Shown: positions 1-6,252 of the stretch, one piece after another
How the letters are laid out: each line of letters begins with the position of its first letter
How positions within the stretch are numbered: position 1 is the first letter of the stretch
NCBI GenBank assembly: GCA_021777685.1
Contig: JAJYDH010000278.1
Span: 1-8,464 of the forward strand
DNA from: Planctomycetota bacterium
GTDB taxonomy: Bacteria; Planctomycetota; Planctomycetia; Isosphaerales; Isosphaeraceae
Direction of reading: 5' to 3'
DNA length: 8,464 bases
The notes under the pieces: model-generated
Seen by the model: only the letters and a program-made list of their open reading frames with translations
The model's database searches: none
What the model was told of the DNA's origin: nothing
Position numbers and translations under genes: made by a program

Positions 1-32
1 CGAGGCTCGACCCACCCTACGATTGTTTCCTT

Positions 33-46
33 CGCTCGATCGAGCG
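33..46 (-). terminator. Small palindrome just after the peptidase stop, possible weak terminator
   Basis: A 14-base perfect palindrome lies one base past the stop codon of the S9 peptidase. It can fold as a 5-bp stem (CGCTC/GAGCG) around a GATC loop. There is no T-tract on the minus strand after it, and the stem is short. It may be part of a terminator, or only chance in a sequence rich in GATC and CGAG words. Confidence 0.2.
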
Positions 47-47
47 T

Positions 48-2129
48 TCACTGCTTGAGATAATTCGCCAGCCAGTCGTGGACCTCGCGCCACCAGACGA
101 TCCGGTTCGCGGGCCTGGTGATCCAGTGCCCTTCGTCGGGGAAGAAGACGTAGCGGCTGGGGACCCCCTTGCGCTGGAGCGAGGTGAACATACCGAGCCC
201 CTGGGCGTCGGAGACGCGGAAGTCGAGGGCCCCGTGGATCACGAGCGTCGGCGTCTTGAAGCTGGCGGCGAAGGCGCTGGGGGACTGGTCGCCGTAGATC
301 CTGGAGCCTTCCCAGGGCGGGCCGCCGAACTCCCATTCGGCGAACCAGAGTTCCTCGGTCGTGCCGTACATGCTGGGCAGGTCGAAGACGCCCGCGTGGC
401 TGATCAGGGCGGCGAAGCGGTTCGAGTGGCCGGCCATCCAGTTGACCATGAACCCGCCGTAAGACCCTCCGGCCGCCGCGACCTTCGAGCCGTCCAGGAA
501 AGCATAGCTCTTGAGGGCGTGGTCGAGGCCCTTGTTCAGATCCTCGAAGACCCGGCCGGTCCAGTCGCGGCTGATCTGGTCGGTGAACTTCTGGCCGTAG
601 CCGGTCGAGCCCCTGGGGTTGATCGCCACGACGGCGTAGCCCGGCGCGGCGAACATCTGGTAGTTCCAGCGGTTGTGCCACTCGTCGTGCCAGGCCCCTT
701 GCGGGCCGCCGTGGATCAGGAAGACGACCGGGTATTTCTTCGAGGGGTCGAACCCCGGCGGCTTGAGGAGCCAGCCCGAGACGTCGTCGCCGTCGGCCCC
801 CTTGAAGGTGAACCCCTCGACCCGGTTGAGATCGAGCTGGGCGAGTAGCGGGGCGTTGTGATGGGTCAGCGCGGTCGGCGCGGCGTCGTCCGCCTTGACG
901 CGGTAGATCTCATTCGGGGCGTCGCTCTGGCCGTGGACGAAGACGAGGCCGCCGTTGTTGGGCACGACCTGGACCGAGTTGTTCACGCCTCCCTTGATCC
1001 CGCCGGGCTTCTCGCCGACGAAGATATGGCCGTCGCCGTCGGGGAGGATGCTGAGGTTCCGGATCGTGACCGAGCCGGCGTCGTCGAACACGGCGAAGAT
1101 GTCGCGGACGGTCCCCTCGAAGGGCTTCTTGACCTCGCGCGAGGCGCCCCAGGCGAACGACTGGACCGAGCGGTCGATGGCGTCGGTGACGTCGGAGACC
1201 TCGCCGGTGCTCCGGTCGCGGACCTTGAGGGCCCACTTGTCGGCCTCGAACCCGGCGCGGGCCTGGCTGACGTAGGCGAGGTAATCGCCGTCGGGCGAGT
1301 AGGCCGGCTGGCCGTCGGCGCCGGGGCTGTCCTCGGTCAGGTTCGTGGGTTCGTTGCCCGCGGTCGAGACGATCCAGATGTCGGTGTTGGTCGACCAGGC
1401 CATGTCCTTGAGCGGCTCGGCGGTGAAGGCCAGTTCCTTGCCGTTGGGGGAGAAGGCGTAGTCGGACGAGCCGCCGAACGGGGCGGGCGGGATGTTGGCG
1501 TCGAACTTCGGCGTCAGGTCTTTCGCCTGGCCGGTCTTCACGTCGACGACGAACAGGTGGGACCGCTTGCCGTCTTCCCACTCGTCCCAGTGGCGGACCA
1601 TGAGCTTGTCGTAGATCTTGACCTTCGACTTCTCCTTGCCCTTCTTCTCGTCGATCTCGGCGGTCTCCTCGGGCGTCTTGCCGGGGAAGACCTTGGCGGC
1701 GAAGGCGATGTGCTCGCCCGTCGGCGACCAGATCGGGCCGGAGACGTCGATGGGCAGCTTGGTCAACGGCCGGGCCTCGCCGCCGTCGATGGGCAAAATC
1801 CAGACCTGAGCCGAGCCGCCTCGGGTGGAGACGAAGGCGATCGACTTGCCGTCCGGGCTCCAGCGAGGGTGGTTGTCCGAGGCGTTCGAGGTCGTCAGCC
1901 GCTTCGGCTCGCCCCCCTCGGTCGGGATCAGGTAGAGGTCGCTGTTCGACTTGTCGGTCGAGCGGTCCAGCTCCGAGAGGACGTAGACGACCGACTTCCC
2001 ATCGGGCGAGACCTGGGGGTCGGAGACCGACTTGACCCCGAGCAGGTCGTCGATCGTCATCGCCCGCCCGGCGGCCAGGGCGGGCCCGGCGCAGGCGACG
2101 AGGGTGAGAATCGCGAGGAGCAGGCGCAT
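48..2129 (-). CDS. Exported S9-family serine peptidase (prolyl oligopeptidase / acylaminoacyl-peptidase type)
   Basis: A 693-residue serine peptidase that should cleave short peptides, probably outside the cytoplasm. Residues 1-19 form a signal peptide ending ALA before Ala20. A competing lipobox-like LVAC at 10-13 makes lipoprotein processing possible but unusually early. Residues about 35-430 carry PD40/WD40-like beta-propeller repeats, visible as SPDGK-type motifs near 41, 91, 135, 227 and 278. A charged Lys/Glu-rich segment at about 150-188, ending in RHWDEW, is typical of bacterial S9 peptidases. The alpha/beta-hydrolase domain (about 440-693) has the oxyanion motif HGGP (473-476), nucleophile Ser556 in GGSYGG, Asp636 in HGALD and His668 in DEGH, so the triad is complete. 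Length is normal for the family. The gene starts 34 bases after the POT transporter, so the two are probably co-transcribed. The family assignment is firm; whether it acts as dipeptidyl, acylaminoacyl or oligopeptidase cannot be read from the sequence. Confidence 0.95.
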   Translation of the reverse strand: MRLLLAILTLVACAGPALAAGRAMTIDDLLGVKSVSDPQVSPDGKSVVYVLSELDRSTDKSNSDLYLIPTEGGEPKRLTTSNASDNHPRWSPDGKSIAFVSTRGGSAQVWILPIDGGEARPLTKLPIDVSGPIWSPTGEHIAFAAKVFPGKTPEETAEIDEKKGKEKSKVKIYDKLMVRHWDEWEDGKRSHLFVVDVKTGQAKDLTPKFDANIPPAPFGGSSDYAFSPNGKELAFTAEPLKDMAWSTNTDIWIVSTAGNEPTNLTEDSPGADGQPAYSPDGDYLAYVSQARAGFEADKWALKVRDRSTGEVSDVTDAIDRSVQSFAWGASREVKKPFEGTVRDIFAVFDDAGSVTIRNLSILPDGDGHIFVGEKPGGIKGGVNNSVQVVPNNGGLVFVHGQSDAPNEIYRVKADDAAPTALTHHNAPLLAQLDLNRVEGFTFKGADGDDVSGWLLKPPGFDPSKKYPVVFLIHGGPQGAWHDEWHNRWNYQMFAAPGYAVVAINPRGSTGYGQKFTDQISRDWTGRVFEDLNKGLDHALKSYAFLDGSKVAAAGGSYGGFMVNWMAGHSNRFAALISHAGVFDLPSMYGTTEELWFAEWEFGGPPWEGSRIYGDQSPSAFAASFKTPTLVIHGALDFRVSDAQGLGMFTSLQRKGVPSRYVFFPDEGHWITRPANRIVWWREVHDWLANYLKQ

Positions 2130-2163
2130 GGTGAATCTCTCGATCGAGGTCCGCGATCCGGTC

Positions 2164-3660
2164 TCAGAGCCGCCCGTGGCTCATCTTCTTGAGCGGGACG
2201 GTCAGGGCCAGGAGCATGATGCCGGGGATGATCGACGTGGCGATCAGGAACAACCAAAGGTTGATCGAGACATCGTATTTCTCGGAGATCGTGGCGAGCT
2301 CGTGTTCGAGTATGCCCGCCAGGTAGTTGGCGACCGCCGTGCAGAGGAACCAAATGGCCATCATCAGCGAGGCCATCCGCGCGGGGGCCAGCTTGTTGAC
2401 CATCGACAGGCCGATCGGCGACAGGCAGATCTCGCCGATCGTGAACAGGAAGTAGACCGAGGCCAGCCATTGCGGTCCGACCTTGCCCGAGGCCGAGAGG
2501 GCATCGGCCCGATACATCACCACGCATCCCAGCCCGAGGAGGATCAGGCCGAGGCCCATCTTCGCGGTCGAGGTGAGCTTGAATCGCGACCGGTCGACCG
2601 TCGCCCAGAGGATCGAGAAGACCGGGGCCAGGATGAAGATCAACATGGGGTTGATCGACTGGAAGAGCGATGCGGGGATCTCCGGCCCCAGCGCCGAGCG
2701 GTCGGTGTTCTTGTCGGCGAACAGGGTCAGCGTGCCGCCCGCCTGCTCGAACGCCATCCAGAACATGACGGAGAAGAGGCCGACAATCAGGATCACCGTG
2801 ACCCTCTGCCACTCCTCGCTCTCGATCTTGTCCTTCGAGGAGATCAGATGGCGGGCCACATTCAGGACACCGAGCCCGGCCAAAGCGCCGAGGGCGTAGA
2901 ACAGGTACGGCTTGTACGGCCGGATCGTCGGCCAGAGTTCGATGCTCCCGTAGGCGAATCCCAGGCAGGCCAGCGAGATCAGGATGACGTGCACCCAGTC
3001 CATGACCGTTAGCCGGGCCGCGTCGCCCAGCTCTTCCTCGCGGCCGGGCGGGAAGCCGCCGACGAGCAGCCGCTGGAAGGAGAGGAACGAGATCAGCCCG
3101 AAGACCATCCCCACCCCCGCCGCGCCGAACCCATAGTGCCAGCCGACCTTCTCGCCGAGGAAGCCGCAGACGATCGGCGAGAAGAAGGCCCCGAGGTTGA
3201 TCCCCATGTAGAAGATGGTGTAGGCGCCGTCGCGACGGGCGTCGCCCTGCGGGTAGAGGTTGCCGACCATCGTCGAGATGTTCGGCTTGAAGAAGCCGTT
3301 CCCGAGGATCAGGAGGCCCAAAGCCAGTTCGAGCAGGGGCGGGAAGGCCATCGCGAAATGTCCCATCGCCATCACGATCCCGCCGATGAGGATCGCCTTG
3401 CGCTGGCCGAGGAACTTGTCGGCCAGGAATCCGCCGAGGATCGGCGTCAGGTAGACCAGCCCGGTGTAGACCGCGTAGAGGGCCAGGGCGTCCTTGCGGG
3501 CGTATTCGAGCCGGTTGGTCAGGTATAGGACCAGCAGGGCCCGCATCCCGTAGTAGCTGAACCGCTCCCACATCTCGGCGCCGAAGAGGACGTAGAGCCC
3601 CCTGGGGTGGCCGGTCTCCTTCTGGACCGGCGGGGCGTCGAATTCGGCGGATGTCGACAT
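2164..3660 (-). CDS. POT/PTR2-family proton-dependent oligopeptide transporter
   Basis: A 498-residue inner-membrane transporter of the major facilitator superfamily, expected to import di- and tripeptides with protons. The POT hallmarks are all visible: the proton-coupling ExxERFxYY motif (Glu29, Glu32, Arg33, Tyr36, Tyr37), GGFLADKFLG at 76-85, the conserved lysine in FFKPN (Lys125), the PTR2 signature FYMGINLG at 150-157, FEQ at 304-306, and GE-x3-SPIGLSMVNKLAP at 409-426. Hydrophobic segments fit the 12-14 helices of bacterial DtpT/PepT-type proteins, and the length is normal. The start at 3660 has a GAGGA ribosome-binding element about 8 bases upstream and directly precedes the conserved N-terminus. 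The downstream peptidase follows after 34 bases, which supports a peptide-uptake operon. POT proteins can also carry nitrate or other solutes, but a peptidase neighbour favours peptides. Confidence 0.95.
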   Translation of the reverse strand: MSTSAEFDAPPVQKETGHPRGLYVLFGAEMWERFSYYGMRALLVLYLTNRLEYARKDALALYAVYTGLVYLTPILGGFLADKFLGQRKAILIGGIVMAMGHFAMAFPPLLELALGLLILGNGFFKPNISTMVGNLYPQGDARRDGAYTIFYMGINLGAFFSPIVCGFLGEKVGWHYGFGAAGVGMVFGLISFLSFQRLLVGGFPPGREEELGDAARLTVMDWVHVILISLACLGFAYGSIELWPTIRPYKPYLFYALGALAGLGVLNVARHLISSKDKIESEEWQRVTVILIVGLFSVMFWMAFEQAGGTLTLFADKNTDRSALGPEIPASLFQSINPMLIFILAPVFSILWATVDRSRFKLTSTAKMGLGLILLGLGCVVMYRADALSASGKVGPQWLASVYFLFTIGEICLSPIGLSMVNKLAPARMASLMMAIWFLCTAVANYLAGILEHELATISEKYDVSINLWLFLIATSIIPGIMLLALTVPLKKMSHGRL

Positions 3661-3702
3661 CGGGCGAATCCTCGGGGCGACTCGGTGTGGCGGGCCTGGA
3701 CT

Positions 3703-3741
3703 GGGACGGGCGGGGCCGGGGACGGGAGAGGTGGGAGAGGG
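3703..3741 (+). other. G-run tract (G-quadruplex motif) upstream of the transporter gene
   Basis: Seven runs of three or four G lie within 39 bases on the plus strand: 3703-3705, 3708-3710, 3712-3715, 3718-3721, 3724-3726, 3733-3735 and 3739-3741. The first five are separated by only 1-2 bases, which satisfies the usual G3N1-7 quadruplex pattern. The tract lies in the 107-base gap between the hydrolase stop and the transporter start. The G-rich strand is the template strand for transporter transcription, so the transcript here is C-rich. Whether it folds in vivo is unknown. Confidence 0.5.
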
Positions 3742-3764
3742 TCGGTCCTTGCCGCCGAGCGACC

Positions 3765-3793
3765 AGATTACCGGAAGTCGCCGCGATTCCCAA
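3765..3793 (-). promoter_or_regulatory. Possible sigma70-type promoter for the transporter-peptidase operon
   Basis: Read on the minus strand, TTGGGA (3793-3788) is followed after exactly 17 bases by TAATCT (3770-3765), overlapping the end of the hydrolase gene. The -35 matches 4 of 6 consensus bases and the -10 only 3 of 6. It would start transcription near 3758 and place the C-rich tract in the leader. Such matches occur by chance, so this is tentative; the transporter could instead be read through from the hydrolase gene. Confidence 0.25.
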
Positions 3794-5069
3794 GACCCTG
3801 GCGCCTCCGGGGCTCGACCGCGATGTCCTCGCCCAGCATCCGGAGGATGTCGGGCATCGTCGCTACCGGGCCGGGGTCGGGGAAGAGCAGGGGGGCTCGG
3901 ATCAGCTCGAGGTGGTTCGCGTGCAGGACCCGGTGGTCGGCGACGCCCTCCAGGCGGGTGCTCGCGACCGAGACGCAGCCGTCCCCCAGCCCGTCGGTGA
4001 TCTCGTCGAGCTGCGACGACGCCCCGGACGAGACCAGCCGGCCGATCCCGCCGAGGACCCCGCCGCTCTTCGAACTCGCCTCGATCCGGGCCCGCGCCTG
4101 GGCGGTCAGATAGCCGGAATCGCCGGCCAGGATGTGGTACGGCACGCCCGATCGCCGCTTGCGGTCGTTCAAGCTCTTGAGATAGGCGCTACCGGGCGTC
4201 ATGTCGTCGGCCGCCGCGCCCAGGCCGTCGCCGAGCAGGGCCAGGGGGTCGGTCCGCCTCGAACCGTTCATCGCCTGGACGCTCTGGACCATCTGGAGGA
4301 ACGTCTGGGCCTTCGACAGGCTCGACCCGCGGTTCGGCGGGGCGATCAGGATGAGCGAGGCGACGTCCTTCTTATAGGTCGCGTCGTCCTCGGCGTACGA
4401 CCGGGCCAGGAGCGAGCCCATCGAGTGGGCGACGATGGCCCAGGGGCGCGCATCGCCCGACTTCCGGCGGAACTCGGCCCAGTCGCGGCGGAAGGCGGCC
4501 GAGGTCTCGTCGAGGTCGCGGTTGTAGGGGAAGTCATACGCGACGATCCCGTACCCGGCTGCGTCCAGAGGCCCGACCATGTGCTTGAAGACGCCCGAGG
4601 TCGAGTTCAGGCCGTGGATCAGGCAGACCGTCGGCCGTCCGGGATCGTCCGGGCGATACGACTCCCGGGCGTGCATCCCGTAGCGGGCCCGACGCTCGAC
4701 CTCGCGGCCCGCGCGTTCGGCCAGGTCGCGGAGTCGACGCTCCCAGCCGGCCCTCTGGCCCGGCTCGGCGAGTCGAGGGGCCAGGGTGATGACCAGCTCT
4801 CGGGGGCGGACTTCCAGGGTCGCGTCCGGGCCCAAAGTGTCGGAGAGCAGGGCCTTCGTCAGCGGGGCGGCGAGCCCTTCGAGCGGCAAGGTCAGCGGCG
4901 CCGGAGGTCGGGGGATCGGCAGGGAGCTGGCCTTCGCGAGCCGGTCGACCACCTCGGCGATGTCGACCTCCGACGCGCCATTCAAACCGATCCGGATCGC
5001 GACCGGGTCGCCCTGGTGGGGCGAGGTGTTGACGACGACCGTCAGCAGACAGGCCAGGACTCCCGCCAT
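3768..5069 (-). CDS. Exported alpha/beta hydrolase (lipase/esterase-like) with an extra N-terminal module
   Basis: A 433-residue predicted serine hydrolase. Residues 1-14 are a short hydrophobic stretch suggesting export (signal-peptide cleavage site uncertain). Residues 24-97 form a separate module with a beta-alpha-beta-alpha-beta-beta pattern, including LTLPLEGLAAPLTKALLSD and LEVRPRELVIT, resembling the short N-domains of secretins and TonB-dependent receptors. After an Arg/Glu-rich linker, the hydrolase domain (about 145-415) shows the oxyanion motif IHGLN at 151-155, nucleophile Ser216 in AHSMG (Ala replacing the first Gly of GxSxG), a probable acid Asp364 in GDGCVSVAS, and a probable base His386 in HANHLEL. 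This layout resembles lipases of the PGAP1/LipA-like or EstA type; substrate is not predictable. The start at 5069 has GAGGAG 7 bases upstream. It lies 107 bases upstream of the transporter on the same strand. The function beyond hydrolase is unknown. Confidence 0.88.
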   Translation of the reverse strand: MAGVLACLLTVVVNTSPHQGDPVAIRIGLNGASEVDIAEVVDRLAKASSLPIPRPPAPLTLPLEGLAAPLTKALLSDTLGPDATLEVRPRELVITLAPRLAEPGQRAGWERRLRDLAERAGREVERRARYGMHARESYRPDDPGRPTVCLIHGLNSTSGVFKHMVGPLDAAGYGIVAYDFPYNRDLDETSAAFRRDWAEFRRKSGDARPWAIVAHSMGSLLARSYAEDDATYKKDVASLILIAPPNRGSSLSKAQTFLQMVQSVQAMNGSRRTDPLALLGDGLGAAADDMTPGSAYLKSLNDRKRRSGVPYHILAGDSGYLTAQARARIEASSKSGGVLGGIGRLVSSGASSQLDEITDGLGDGCVSVASTRLEGVADHRVLHANHLELIRAPLLFPDPGPVATMPDILRMLGEDIAVEPRRRQGLGNRGDFR

Positions 5070-5111
5070 TCTTGGACTCCTCGACGAGGCTTCTCGATGT
5101 CAGACCCGAGG

Positions 5112-5117
5112 ATTGTA
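5112..5117 (-). promoter_or_regulatory. Candidate -10 element for the hydrolase gene
   Basis: On the minus strand the sequence TACAAT (5117-5112) is a 5 of 6 match to the sigma70 -10 hexamer and would give a start near 5105 and a leader of about 36 bases. The -35 region 16-18 bases upstream (around 5135-5140) is poor, so the assignment rests on the -10 alone. Confidence 0.3.
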
Positions 5118-5160
5118 GCCAATCGAGAACGCGGGAGCATGGTTTCACGGCGAACTCTTG

Positions 5161-5275
5161 GGAGTGCGGGAGCTTGCTCCCGCTTTCACGGAGGGAGCTT
5201 GCTCCCGGATCTGTCGGACGTCATCCGCCGGGAGCAAGCTCCCGGGGACAGAGCGGGAGCAAGCTACCGCACTCC
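5161..5275. repeat. REP/BIME-like symmetric array of four GGGAGCttGCTCCC palindromes
   Basis: Four copies of a short palindrome are present: A at 5166-5183 (GCGGGAGC-TT-GCTCCCGC), B at 5193-5206, C at 5228-5245 and D at 5253-5270. A and B have TT at the centre, C and D have AA, so the two pairs are in opposite orientation. A-B and C-D are both separated by 9 bases between cores, and the flanks extend the symmetry: 5161-5184 and the reverse complement of 5252-5275 differ at one base in 24. The whole unit can fold as a roughly 115-base cruciform. This is the architecture of bacterial REP palindromes arranged as a BIME, elements often mobilised in trans by REP-associated tyrosine transposases; no such gene is in the window. 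Confidence 0.8.
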
Positions 5276-5331
5276 AGAACAGGAAGATATTGAACGGATG
5301 TTCGTAAACCGATCGCCGGTGGCGCAAACGG

Positions 5332-5373
5332 ACGCCCGAGGTCCGACCGTGGGTCCGGTCGGGCCTCGGGCGT
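5332..5373 (-). terminator. Strong 18-bp hairpin after the proline-rich protein gene
   Basis: Left arm 5332-5349 pairs with right arm 5356-5373 over 18 bp with one G-T wobble and a 6-base loop (TGGGTC). It starts 25 bases downstream of the stop codon of the minus-strand gene ending at 5398. There is no T-run after it on the minus strand (only TTT within TCCGTTTGCG), so it would be an L-shaped, U-tract-poor terminator or a 3'-end-protecting hairpin. Confidence 0.65.
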
Positions 5374-5397
5374 GATCGGATCGAACAATCCGGAAGC

Positions 5398-6252
5398 TCA
5401 GCGCTTCTGGGAATTCCTCGAACCGAAGAGACCGCCGAGGATGCCCCGGCGCCTCGGGGCCTGGGCGGGGGCTGTGGGCGGCAGCCCGACCATCGTGTCG
5501 GATTCGGTCACGATGCTCCCCGGCGGCCACGACGGGGGGGCCGGCATCGAGGGAAGCGGGCCGAGGTCGGGCCGGGATGGGCCCGCGTTCGAGGCGAGCG
5601 TCGCGTCGGGCTCGGGGACCATCACCATCGAGCCGGGTTCCAGGGTCGACTCGGCGCTCGTCGTGGGGGCGATCGCCGGCAGCGACGGCATCTCCCTCAG
5701 GCCGGTGGGCGGGAGCGCGCGGTTCGCCGGCGGCGGCCCGGGATTGCCCGGGGCGGGCGCGCCCGGGACCGGCGTCTCGAAGGGGTCGGGCTGGGCCGGC
5801 GCGGGGCCAGCTGGCTTGGCCGGGCTGGGGTCCAGCTCGAACGGCGACCGGCCGGGGTTGGGGATCGGGACGACCGGCTCCTCGGGATTCGCGGGAGGGC
5901 CGTCCATCGGCTGATCGGGGTTCGCCAGGTCGGGGCCGAGGTCATCCCCGGAGATGGGCCGCTTGTTGCCGAACTTGATCTTCTCGAACGACGCGTTGAC
6001 GTCGGGCTTCTCCGGATTGTAACCGGGGCAGTCCCAGCCGGCCGGGAATCGGCTCCAGCAGGTCGGGTAATACCCGAAGTAATCGCGGCGGACCTGGGCG
6101 TTGAACGGTGACTCCGCCGGGCACGGCGTCCGCTGCCGGTTGAGCGTGCGGTTGGGGAAGAGCTGCGCCTCGGCCAGGGCCGGTAGCAGGACGACGAGCC
6201 CGATCGCCAGCCGGGCCGGCGTCCCGAGATACCTCCATGTTGCTCTCAACAT
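5398..6252 (-). CDS. Secreted proline-rich hypothetical protein with a YYPTCW/GWDCP motif
   Basis: A 284-residue exported protein of unknown function. Residues 1-29 are a signal peptide (basic start, hydrophobic 15-26, cleavage after AEA). The conserved-looking block is 40-95, with DYFGYYPTCW at 57-66, RFPAGWDCPG at 68-77 and three cysteines (44, 65, 75). I associate this block with planctomycete-restricted secreted proteins; that is recollection, not a search. Residues about 110-265 are low-complexity and rich in Pro, Ala, Gly and Glu, likely disordered. The C-terminus is basic (RRRG at 267-270, then a Gly/Leu patch). The start at 6252 was chosen because it opens the signal peptide and has GAGG 5 bases upstream. 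The frame is open up to 6699, but that extension overlaps the divergent gene and lacks coding character. A C7 homopolymer (5534-5540) lies in the tail. It has its own 3' hairpin. Confidence 0.8.
   Translation of the reverse strand: MLRATWRYLGTPARLAIGLVVLLPALAEAQLFPNRTLNRQRTPCPAESPFNAQVRRDYFGYYPTCWSRFPAGWDCPGYNPEKPDVNASFEKIKFGNKRPISGDDLGPDLANPDQPMDGPPANPEEPVVPIPNPGRSPFELDPSPAKPAGPAPAQPDPFETPVPGAPAPGNPGPPPANRALPPTGLREMPSLPAIAPTTSAESTLEPGSMVMVPEPDATLASNAGPSRPDLGPLPSMPAPPSWPPGSIVTESDTMVGLPPTAPAQAPRRRGILGGLFGSRNSQKR

Larger units (their letters stand above)
5070..5397. other. Intergenic region with palindrome array, candidate promoter and terminator hairpin
   Basis: These 328 bases hold no credible gene. 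From left to right they contain the hydrolase ribosome-binding site and a candidate promoter (near 5112), a lone half-palindrome GCGGGAGC (5131-5138) followed by TTTCACGG (5143-5150), the four-palindrome array (5161-5275), an A+T-richer stretch at about 5276-5312, and an 18-bp hairpin (5332-5373). A 60-codon minus-strand open frame at 5145-5327 simply reads through the repeat and has no family features. Confidence 0.7.

Noticed and set aside
858..2192. A 444-codon open frame on the plus strand opposite the S9 peptidase, and a similar one at 78-848
   Set aside because: Antisense shadows caused by high third-position G+C; the composition is Arg/Gly/Asp/Val-rich with no motifs, while the opposite strand encodes a complete conserved peptidase.
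2057..3793. A 578-codon minus-strand open frame spanning the transporter in another frame
   Set aside because: Arg/Pro/Gly-rich shadow of the transporter, which shows all POT motifs in its own frame.
5145..5327. 60-codon minus-strand open frame in the palindrome array
   Set aside because: Its sequence is a translation of the repeat itself; no ribosome-binding site or family pattern.
3651..5375. A 574-codon plus-strand open frame opposite the hydrolase
   Set aside because: Antisense shadow that also reads through the palindrome array; no signal, domain or conserved motif.
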